Source: Acinetobacter brisouioides (GTDB taxonomy: Bacteria; Pseudomonadota; Gammaproteobacteria; Pseudomonadales; Moraxellaceae). Taken from it: DNA of 64,000 bases. The translations under genes were made by a program, and so were the position numbers. The stretch covers positions 521,810 through 585,809 of the forward strand of contig NZ_SJNX01000001.1 of the NCBI RefSeq assembly GCF_004331075.1. Reading direction: 5' to 3'. Of the stretch, positions 57,004-64,000 are shown piece after piece. The notes beneath the pieces were generated by a model. That model was not told the DNA's origin, did no database searches, and saw only the letters and a list, made by a program, of their open reading frames with translations. Numbering within the stretch: position 1 is the stretch's first letter; each line of letters begins with the position of its first letter.

Positions 57004-57291
57004 ATGGCATTATCACAGCCAGCAACTTTCAATGAAGAATGGTCAGATGAGCGTGTGTTTGCCTACTTGAATCATTTACCTCCTGAAGGAAACAGTGCAG
57101 ACTTTCATGTACTTTATAATGCCTATAAACACATGCGGCCACATGATTTCGAGCGTCTACTGACTCAATTTACTGCTGATGGTCGCAATATCAATGCAAC
57201 CAACTCTCAAGGTCAGCGTATTCACGACGTGATTGCCCAGTTCCCTCGTCATTCGACTGAGTTTCTTAGCGTTTTGGCAAAATTTGCCTAA
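57004..57291 (+). CDS. Small conserved protein, PA4642-like
   Basis: The 95-residue soluble protein (EEWSDERVFAYLNHLPPEG near the N-terminus, HMRPHDFERLLTQFTADG mid-protein) resembles the PA4642 family of small conserved proteins; the DERV/YL pattern and size are the basis. The function is unknown. A GAGGAG ribosome-binding site precedes it. It sits after minCDE behind a strong terminator, so it has its own expression. Confidence 0.55.
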   Translation: MALSQPATFNEEWSDERVFAYLNHLPPEGNSADFHVLYNAYKHMRPHDFERLLTQFTADGRNINATNSQGQRIHDVIAQFPRHSTEFLSVLAKFA

Positions 57292-57308
57292 CTGCTAAAC
57301 GAAAAATC

Positions 57309-57335
57309 TAGCCTGCCTTGTGCAGGCTATTTTAT
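57309..57335 (+). terminator. Terminator of the PA4642-like gene
   Basis: Stem TAGCCTGC / GCAGGCTA with a 5-nt loop is followed by TTTTATT. The right arm contains the stop codon of the minus-strand lipoprotein gene at 57327. Confidence 0.8.
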
Positions 57336-57644
57336 TGAACGAGGTAAAACCAGCAATGTACTTGCCTCACCATTTTGCAGTAATTGCAGCCATGTCCCTT
57401 GTGGTTTTTCAATACATTCAAAGGTTTTAGGTTCCGTCTGAGCAATCTTATAGCTTTGCTGCAATCGATAATATAACCGTATACCCTGCTTTCCCTGCTG
57501 AGTCGTCACTAGATGATAAGCTTCTACAGCCTGAGTATTCAGATAACCCTCTGCCAACCTTTGACAGGTCGCAAAATTTTCCTGCTTAAATTGAGTACAA
57601 CCAAACAAGCTTAAACATATCAAAGCTACAATTAGATTTTTCAT
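57327..57644 (-). CDS. Lipoprotein, unknown function
   Basis: The 105-residue protein begins MKNLIVALICLSLFGC, a lipoprotein signal with lipobox LFGC (Cys16). The mature part has two further Cys (FATCQRLAEG and FECIEKPQG), probably one disulfide, and no recognised domain. I chose the ATG at 57644 with GGGGAAG upstream. The frame's longer start adds 13 residues that break the signal peptide. It is divergent from the MocR gene, 95 nt away. Confidence 0.7.
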   Translation of the reverse strand: MKNLIVALICLSLFGCTQFKQENFATCQRLAEGYLNTQAVEAYHLVTTQQGKQGIRLYYRLQQSYKIAQTEPKTFECIEKPQGTWLQLLQNGEASTLLVLPRSIK

Positions 57645-57739
57645 AAATTCTTCCCCATGACCAACCAAGTATTGCTCAATCATAGGAAGATTCTGTTAAG
57701 GTATACAGATACACTTTTTTCTAAAAAAGCAGTACAGAT

Positions 57740-59167
57740 ATGCAGTTTCGTTATCAGGATATTGCCAGTCAGCTTCGACATAAAATTCTGACGGGTGAAC
57801 TTAACCCCCATTGCAAGTTGCCCTCGCTACGCAACTTTGCCAAACAACAAAATATCAGTCTGACAACTGCTCAAGCCTGCTATGAACTACTAGAAGCGCA
57901 GGGACATGTCTATGTCAAACCCAAGTCTGGTTTTTTTGTACAAGCACCTAAAATAACTGTAAGTACCCAGCAACATGACTATATTGACTTCCCTTCAGTC
58001 AGCCGAGAAATTTCCAGTTTTGATCTGCATAACCAGATTCAGGAAGCATCTAGTCAAGCACAAATGATTCACCTTGGTGCAATTCAACTAGGTAGCCCAC
58101 TCATTCCAATTGAAGGCTTACGACGTTCAATTCAAAGAAGTCTCAAACACAGTCATCCCGAAGATTTTTTATATTGTGATCGGCAAGGACACTCACGTTT
58201 ACGTAAAGCACTGCTACAACACTGGGCGGAAGATGCCATTCATGCGGCTTACGATGATATTTTTATCACCAATGGCTGTATGGCTGCTTTAATGCTGATT
58301 ATTCAGTCAGTAACTGAGATTGGTGACAGTATTATCTTGCCAACGCCAACATTTAACGGGCAATTACTGTTACTTGCGAGCTTAAACCGCAAAGTCATCG
58401 AAATTCCATCTCATACTCAAGGTATTGATTTACAACGCCTCGAGCAGGTTTTACAAACGGGTCAAGCCAAAGCCTGCCTATTGACTGCCAATTATCAGAA
58501 TCCTCTAGGTTACTGCCTGACACATCAGGAAAAAGCACAGATTGCAGCACTGGCTGCCAAATATCAGTGTTTCATCATTGAAGATGATATTTATGGTGAA
58601 TGCGGATATGATCTGCAGCGCCCGTTGCCTATTAAACATTGGGATCAAGCAGGTTATGTCATTTGGGTGAGTTCGGTGTCGAAAATTTTATCCAGTGCAT
58701 ATCGGATTGGCTGGTTATGCCTGCCCAAAACCTTGCAACATTTAAAGCCCAAGCTACTAGCACACAACATTATTGTGAATACACCACTACAACTTGGCTT
58801 AGCTGATTTTATTTTTAGTGGCGGTTATCGTCGGCATCTTAATCAGTTACGTCCATGTCTATGGGAACAGGTACAACAGTATCTAATATATTTACAACAA
58901 CTTTTTACTCCACAGATGTTATCGCTAAATATGCCGCAAGGCGGTTATGCTCTCTGGATGAAACTTCCCAAAGATTTAAGCGCTTTTGCACTCTATCAAT
59001 TTGCCTTAAGCCAAAGTATCAGTATTGTGCCTGGTAGTATTTTTGGGGAAGACAATAAATATCATGACTACATTCGGATTAATGCAGGTCATCCTTTGAC
59101 AGCCCCTATTCAGACAGCCTTACAACAGCTTGCAACATGGATCAGGCAGCAAACTGAGGATGGCTAA
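57740..59167 (+). CDS. MocR-type regulator (GntR helix-turn-helix fused to aminotransferase domain)
   Basis: The 475-residue protein has an N-terminal GntR winged helix (about 5-68, LPSLRNFAKQQNISLTTAQACYELL) fused to a fold-type I aminotransferase domain (about 110-470). The PLP-binding Lys lies in SSVSKILSSAYRIGW and the PLP Asp/Tyr region in IIEDDIYGECGYD. Such proteins usually regulate vitamin B6, GABA or amino-acid metabolism and transport. It converges with a LysE exporter (3 nt between stops), a possible target by proximity only. Confidence 0.9.
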   Translation: MQFRYQDIASQLRHKILTGELNPHCKLPSLRNFAKQQNISLTTAQACYELLEAQGHVYVKPKSGFFVQAPKITVSTQQHDYIDFPSVSREISSFDLHNQIQEASSQAQMIHLGAIQLGSPLIPIEGLRRSIQRSLKHSHPEDFLYCDRQGHSRLRKALLQHWAEDAIHAAYDDIFITNGCMAALMLIIQSVTEIGDSIILPTPTFNGQLLLLASLNRKVIEIPSHTQGIDLQRLEQVLQTGQAKACLLTANYQNPLGYCLTHQEKAQIAALAAKYQCFIIEDDIYGECGYDLQRPLPIKHWDQAGYVIWVSSVSKILSSAYRIGWLCLPKTLQHLKPKLLAHNIIVNTPLQLGLADFIFSGGYRRHLNQLRPCLWEQVQQYLIYLQQLFTPQMLSLNMPQGGYALWMKLPKDLSAFALYQFALSQSISIVPGSIFGEDNKYHDYIRINAGHPLTAPIQTALQQLATWIRQQTEDG

Positions 59168-59170
59168 GAA

Positions 59171-59794
59171 TTACTTATTGGTTATCAGAAAAGCACCAAA
59201 TAGCGTAAAAATACCGCCCGAAATACCATCAATCCATTTTACCGAACGCTGGTAAGCTGCCTTGCAAGCTGGCAATGAAAATACAAAGGTGACAAACAAG
59301 AACCAAATTGCAGTTTCTACACTAATCACCAAAAACAGGACAGCATGTAAATGCTCTAATGCGGGGTTAGTCAAAAATAATGAAAAGACACTGCCAAAAT
59401 AAATCACTGCTTTCGGGTTCGACAAATTGGTTAGCATGCCTTTCATAAAGCAGCTAAACATGCTTTTAGATACTTGCACGCTTGGGGAAATGATCGTTGT
59501 CTGTTGTTTAGAAAATGCTGAACGTAACATTTGCACGCCCAACCAACATAGATATAGCCCGCCACAAACCAGCAAAACGTGCTTCAGCCACGCCATTTTT
59601 TCAAACAGTAGGTTTAAACCCATTAATGCCAATAACGACCAGAACATAACACCGACCGTAATACCTGCAACAACAGCCATCGCTTCTTTATGAGAACGAC
59701 TGATTGCTGTTTGTGATACCAAAAAGAAATCTGGCCCAGGTGTAATCAACGCACAAAAGTGAATAAATATCAGCATTGCAAAGGCAGAAAACAT
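59171..59794 (-). CDS. LysE/RhtB-family amino-acid exporter (3 of 3 in window)
   Basis: The 207-residue membrane protein has about six hydrophobic segments and the family motif ITPGPDFFLVSQTAI near residue 16, then LTNLSNPKAVIYFGSVF. The start at 59794 has GGAG 6 nt upstream; the longer frame adds 11 residues. It is oriented toward the MocR-type gene. Confidence 0.88.
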   Translation of the reverse strand: MFSAFAMLIFIHFCALITPGPDFFLVSQTAISRSHKEAMAVVAGITVGVMFWSLLALMGLNLLFEKMAWLKHVLLVCGGLYLCWLGVQMLRSAFSKQQTTIISPSVQVSKSMFSCFMKGMLTNLSNPKAVIYFGSVFSLFLTNPALEHLHAVLFLVISVETAIWFLFVTFVFSLPACKAAYQRSVKWIDGISGGIFTLFGAFLITNK

Positions 59795-59943
59795 GCAAAT
59801 CTCCAATCCATTAAATAAGCAAAACATGAATATTACACTGCGTTGCGTAATATTTAAATGCAGTGTGTGCCAATGCCATTGATGCTACACTGAGTACAAT
59901 ATCGTGTTTTACGACAACAAACAAAAATTGAGTTTAGAGAAAT

Positions 59944-60882
59944 ATGAGTTCACCCCATCAACTACAACCAAGCGAAGACGTCTCCACGACTGAGCAGGAA
60001 TTAATTAAAGATTTACCTGTTTTTTCTAAAACAGTTTTGGACTATCAGGGTAAGGTAACTGCTGAAGATTCCAGCTCAGCTGAGTTGCCAACAAGTTACC
60101 CATATCGAACTCGACTCTCCCGCAAAGCCTATGAAGCAGAGAAAAAATTGCTACAGATTGAACTACTCAAAGTTCAGTCTTGGGTCAAAGATACAGGGCA
60201 ACGTATTGTTTGTTTGTTTGAAGGTCGAGATGCCGCAGGCAAAGGCGGCACTATCAAGCGCTTTATGGAACATTTAAATCCACGCGGAGCACGTGTGGTT
60301 GCCTTAGAGAAACCGACCCCAACCGAAAGTGGTCAATGGTATTTTCAACGCTATATCGAGCATTTTCCGAGCAAAGGTGAAATGGTATTTTTTGACCGCT
60401 CTTGGTACAACCGTGCAGGGGTGGAACGAGTCATGGGTTTTTGTGAACCACAAGAGTATTTACAATTCATGCGCCAAACGCCTGAACTTGAACGTATGCT
60501 TGTTAACAGTGGCATTCATCTGTTTAAATTCTGGTTTTCTGTTAGTCGTGAAGAACAGTTACGCCGCTTTATTTCACGCCGCGATGATCCACTGAAACAC
60601 TGGAAACTTTCTCCAATCGACATCCAGTCTTTAGATCGTTGGAATGATTATACTCAAGCCAAAAACCATATGTTTTTTCATACACATACAGGCGATGCAC
60701 CATGGACGATCATCAAATCTGACGATAAAAAACGCGCACGTTTAAATTGTATTCGCTACTTTTTATCTAAACTGGATTATCCCGATAAAAATCAGAAACT
60801 AACCCGTAAAGTGGATGAACAAATTGTGCTTGTTCCAAATCCTCAATTTCAAGAGCACATTTTAAGTGCTTCTGATGAATAA
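59944..60882 (+). CDS. ppk2: Polyphosphate kinase 2 (PPK2)
   Basis: PPK2 uses polyphosphate to phosphorylate nucleotides. The 312-residue protein has the Walker A region FEGRDAAGKGG (93-103), Walker B and lid elements (MVFFDRSWYNRAGVERV about 147-163; SREEQLRRFISRRDDPLKHWK) in the usual order for a single-domain PPK2. An acidic N-terminal tail of about 55 residues precedes the kinase core. Substrate class (NDP or NMP) cannot be settled from the sequence alone. Confidence 0.93.
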   Translation: MSSPHQLQPSEDVSTTEQELIKDLPVFSKTVLDYQGKVTAEDSSSAELPTSYPYRTRLSRKAYEAEKKLLQIELLKVQSWVKDTGQRIVCLFEGRDAAGKGGTIKRFMEHLNPRGARVVALEKPTPTESGQWYFQRYIEHFPSKGEMVFFDRSWYNRAGVERVMGFCEPQEYLQFMRQTPELERMLVNSGIHLFKFWFSVSREEQLRRFISRRDDPLKHWKLSPIDIQSLDRWNDYTQAKNHMFFHTHTGDAPWTIIKSDDKKRARLNCIRYFLSKLDYPDKNQKLTRKVDEQIVLVPNPQFQEHILSASDE

Positions 60883-60885
60883 TCG

Positions 60886-60919
60886 AAAAAAAACCTAACC
60901 ACGATGGTTAGGTTTTTTT
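60886..60919. terminator. Bidirectional terminator between ppk2 and ftsK
   Basis: Stem AAAAAAACCTAACCA / TGGTTAGGTTTTTTT with a short CGA-type loop lies 4 nt after the ppk2 stop and just beyond the ftsK stop on the other strand. Confidence 0.92.
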
Positions 60920-60923
60920 GAAT

Positions 60924-63833
60924 CTAAACGAGAATATCTCGTTTACCATTTGCACCCATTGAGCTGACAATCCCATTTTCTTCCATGGTATCAATCAGTC
61001 TAGCCGCACGATTATAGCCCAGACTAAATTTACGCTGTAAAGATGAAGTCGATGCCTTACGCGTTTCCAATACAAACGCTACTGCCTGATCATACAGTAC
61101 ATCACGGTCAGGACTCGCATCGCCTTCTTCAAAACCACGACTCGTTGATTCTTCATCGTATGGCGTCAAGATTTCATCAACATAATTGGGTGAAGCACGC
61201 TCACGCCATGCGTCACAAATTCGGTTAACTTCATCATCGCTAATAAATGCACCATGCACACGTTCAGGTTCAATTTTACCTGGCCCAAGAAACAGCATAT
61301 CACCGTGACCTAGCAAGTCTTCTGCACCGCCTGCATCTAAGATGGTACGTGAGTCAATTTTAGAGTTCACGCGTAATGCAACACGGGTTGGGATGTTCGC
61401 CTTAATCAAACCTGTAATGACATCTACAGATGGGCGCTGTGTTGCCAATAATAAGTGAATGCCCGCAGCACGCGATTTTTGCGCCAGACGAGTAATCATT
61501 TCCTCCGCTTTTTTACCCACTTGCATAATCATGTCTGCAAATTCATCTGCCACAATCACAATCATAGGCAAAGGCTGCAAACGTGGTGCGCGCTCTTGTG
61601 TTGCTGAATCACTTGGTTTCCAAGTTGGATCAATCAGGTCTTCCCCGCGCTCCAAAGCCTCTTCAACCTTACGGTTATAATCGGTAATTTTACGAATTTT
61701 AAGGAATGACATCAGTTTATAACGACGTTCCATTTCGTTGACACACCAATTCAAGGCACTGACCGCATCTTTCATATCGGTCACTACAGGCGTCAATAAA
61801 TGCGGAATATCATTATAATTCGCCAGTTCTAACTGCTTAGGGTCGATCAATATAAAGCGTAACTGCTCAGGTTTATATTTCAGTAACATCGACAAAATCA
61901 TTGAATTGACCGCGACTGATTTACCTGAACCTGTTGTACCTGCAACCAACATATGCGGTGCTTTGGCAAGGTCGGTCAAAACAGGGTTCCCTGAAATATC
62001 TTTACCCATTGCCATACTAATCAAGTTATTTGGATCACGATAAGCAGGTGTTTCCAAAAGCTCAATTAAACGCACCATTTCTCGTGCGCTATTTGGAACC
62101 TCGATCCCAATATAAGGTTTACCTGGAATCACCTCAACCACACGAACCGAAGCCATTGACATAGAACGTGCCAAATCCCGTGAAATATTGGTGACTTTAG
62201 AGGCTTTGACACCAGGTGCCAAATCTAGCTCGAATCGAGTGACTACAGGGCCTGGCTGTGCTTCGATCACTTTAGCTTTAACATTAAACTCTTGTAATTT
62301 AATTTCCAAAAGTTCGGACAAACGTTCCAGTTGCTCAGCCGTAAAATTAATTTTTTTATTTGGATCAACCCGATCAAGTAAGTCTTCACTTGGTAAAGGC
62401 GATAAATCACGGCGCTTTTGAGCCACTTGCATGGCGCGCGATAATGGACGACCAGCTGCATCAGTTAAAGGTGCATCAAAATCAAAGTCATCTTCAGGCT
62501 GAGGCTTGCCTGCTGTTTCATTCCATGCCTCAATAAACTGTTCTTTTGATAAACTAGGCTGTGTTTCAAGTGTAGTTTTAATTTCAGCTTTTACAAATGC
62601 CGATGACTGTGCGTAGCTTTCTGCCCGACGTGGTGGTTGTACAGAGATATCTGTATCCATTGCTAAAAGCTTTTCAATATCGGCAATCTCATCATGCTTA
62701 AGTAAATGCTGTACTGTGGTATCAACTGATGCAGGCGTTTCTACCACATCATTGGCTAGACTGCTGGTTTTAACGAGATCATCAAATGCCAGATCATCTT
62801 TCCAATCCACTTTTTCATGTAAGTCAACTGACCTACTAGCGTGTGAAATTTCCTGCTGAACATGCTGCGGTGTATCAACATGAGTTTCTTCTGCAGCTTG
62901 CAGCAACGCATCTATTTCTTGCTGCTGTTGCTCATTCTTATCCAGTTCCAGAGCACGCCAAACTTCACCTGTTGGAACAATACGATCTTGCTGTTTGGTC
63001 AACTGATGTGCCTTTTGCAATGTTTTTTCAAACTCACTGTCATTCAGCACAGGGGTATTTGATTTTTCTACTTGTTGATCTTTACCTGCCAAATCATCTA
63101 ACAAACGCTCTGCAACAGTATCTGCTGTCAGATGTTGGGCTGTCATCATTGGCTGTGCTTCTATTTTCTGCTCTGCCGAAGGTGCCTGTGCAACTGTGGT
63201 TTTTTTAATCGTTGGCTGTGGCGGATTGGTGGTTAAATCATAATCTGCTTCACTTTCAGGTACATTACGATAAAACAGGTCTTCCAGATATTTCGGTGTT
63301 GCTTTCAATGTCGCCCATGTTCGATTCCAACGAACGCCAAAAGCAAAAGTAAACAGCATACTGCATAGAACAATGAGAAAAGCACTGGCCCCATAAAGGG
63401 TCAGCAATTCTGATAGGCTCGATCCTAGTTCATAGCCAATAATTCCGCCCGAAGCATTATCCAGTGCATCGCTTGGAACTTGCCAAAACAGATACAGCAA
63501 ACTAGCTGTGGTCAGCATCAGGAAAAACTGGGCGGCATAGCGAAAAGGGCGATTTAAAAAGCTATGTGGCCACCATACCTGTATGGCTTCCATAAACAGG
63601 AAGACAGGCAACAATAAGCTTGCCCAGCCCAAAAAGCCAAAGAGTAAATCAGCAATCCACGCCCCTGCTACCCCACTGGCATTTGATACTTGTTGGGTGT
63701 CGCTTGAGATATGCATCCAGCCTGGATCAAATGGTGTGTATGTGACTGTCGCTAAAAACAGATAAATCCCAAATGAGACCAAAAATAATGTAATGAGTAA
63801 GCGCTGTGCATAAGCACTCGACACCGCGGTCAT
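60924..63833 (-). CDS. ftsK: DNA translocase FtsK
   Basis: FtsK coordinates chromosome segregation with division and activates XerCD at dif. The 969-residue protein has four N-terminal transmembrane segments (about 12-32, 58-84, 98-116, 145-166), a poorly conserved Gln/Glu/Asp-rich linker (about 190-480), then the motor with Walker A GTTGSGKS (632-639) and Walker B (MIVIVADEFAD, about 757-767), and the C-terminal gamma winged-helix (about 905-969). An AGGA ribosome-binding site lies 7 nt before the ATG. Confidence 0.97.
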   Translation of the reverse strand: MTAVSSAYAQRLLITLFLVSFGIYLFLATVTYTPFDPGWMHISSDTQQVSNASGVAGAWIADLLFGFLGWASLLLPVFLFMEAIQVWWPHSFLNRPFRYAAQFFLMLTTASLLYLFWQVPSDALDNASGGIIGYELGSSLSELLTLYGASAFLIVLCSMLFTFAFGVRWNRTWATLKATPKYLEDLFYRNVPESEADYDLTTNPPQPTIKKTTVAQAPSAEQKIEAQPMMTAQHLTADTVAERLLDDLAGKDQQVEKSNTPVLNDSEFEKTLQKAHQLTKQQDRIVPTGEVWRALELDKNEQQQQEIDALLQAAEETHVDTPQHVQQEISHASRSVDLHEKVDWKDDLAFDDLVKTSSLANDVVETPASVDTTVQHLLKHDEIADIEKLLAMDTDISVQPPRRAESYAQSSAFVKAEIKTTLETQPSLSKEQFIEAWNETAGKPQPEDDFDFDAPLTDAAGRPLSRAMQVAQKRRDLSPLPSEDLLDRVDPNKKINFTAEQLERLSELLEIKLQEFNVKAKVIEAQPGPVVTRFELDLAPGVKASKVTNISRDLARSMSMASVRVVEVIPGKPYIGIEVPNSAREMVRLIELLETPAYRDPNNLISMAMGKDISGNPVLTDLAKAPHMLVAGTTGSGKSVAVNSMILSMLLKYKPEQLRFILIDPKQLELANYNDIPHLLTPVVTDMKDAVSALNWCVNEMERRYKLMSFLKIRKITDYNRKVEEALERGEDLIDPTWKPSDSATQERAPRLQPLPMIVIVADEFADMIMQVGKKAEEMITRLAQKSRAAGIHLLLATQRPSVDVITGLIKANIPTRVALRVNSKIDSRTILDAGGAEDLLGHGDMLFLGPGKIEPERVHGAFISDDEVNRICDAWRERASPNYVDEILTPYDEESTSRGFEEGDASPDRDVLYDQAVAFVLETRKASTSSLQRKFSLGYNRAARLIDTMEENGIVSSMGANGKRDILV

Positions 63834-64000
63834 ATACTGTCCTGTATCAGAAAAATCATAGCCAGTTGAAAATCAGCAATAAACTTTTTTTCAATTCATA
63901 AATATCTATATTATGCACTTGTTTAGCAAAAAAAGATGCAACGTAATACAGCATGTTTGTAGTCTTCTATATAGCTCAAATCGATTTAGATGATCAATAT

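Noticed and set aside
62843-63208. 121-codon plus-strand open frame opposite the FtsK linker
   Set aside because: Low-complexity coding sequence of the linker leaves the opposite frame open by chance.

Overview
The window is a stretch of a gammaproteobacterial chromosome that reads as Acinetobacter. Base composition is moderately AT-rich. The nuo operon has a fused nuoCD. The ElsL-type cytoplasmic YkuD protein, the DUF1853 gene, the reduced pilGHIJ-chpA cluster and the overall protein character all fit that genus. I do not assign a species. There are no phage genes, transposases, rRNA genes or CRISPR arrays; almost everything is core chromosome with a few accessory pieces.

Layout. 1-441: a minus-strand tRNA array (Val-Asp-Asp-Val) with a strong promoter; one Val gene is cut by the window edge. 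546-3881: a cytoplasmic YkuD enzyme (elsL/ldtK type) with a DUF454 membrane protein, a DUF1853 protein, a tiny entericidin-like lipoprotein, and dapE. 3940-12796: the Pil-Chp signalling operon that controls type IV pili (pilG, pilH, pilI, pilJ, chpA and a CheW/ChpC-like gene), with no pilK or chpB. 13085-22161: a secreted coiled-coil protein, proS, dcd, a LysE exporter, a DUF2062 protein, an MTAN-like nucleosidase with an altered key residue, the Fe-S carrier ATPase mrp/apbC, and metG.

22211-34616 is the most accessory part. It holds an AT-rich DUF4145 gene flanked by short palindromic repeats, a periplasmic metallo-beta-lactamase-fold hydrolase, a 54-residue lipoprotein, a LysE exporter and a methyltransferase. 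A TetR regulator with a perfect 18-bp operator-like palindrome heads an EmrB/EmrA-type efflux operon that also contains a PLP-dependent desulfhydrase/deaminase. A YhiN-type flavoprotein, two small hypothetical proteins, and an fpr/LysR (FinR-like) divergent pair follow.

34620-50899: an excalibur-domain membrane protein, upp, and the complete 13-gene nuoABCDEFGHIJKLMN operon (minus strand) for respiratory complex I. 50900-51550 is a long AT-rich non-coding stretch. 51551-64000: a small hypothetical protein, an OmpA-like lipoprotein, an acyltransferase followed by a membrane protein resembling an isolated voltage-sensor domain, minCDE, a small conserved protein, a lipoprotein, a MocR-type regulator facing a LysE exporter, ppk2 and ftsK.

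Most genes are ordinary housekeeping. The observations I rate highest are the voltage-sensor-like protein without a pore (53817-54857), the Asp-to-Asn change in the MTAN-like nucleosidase, the repeat-flanked DUF4145 gene, and the TetR palindrome with its translationally coupled efflux/desulfhydrase operon. I found no clearly new multi-gene system.
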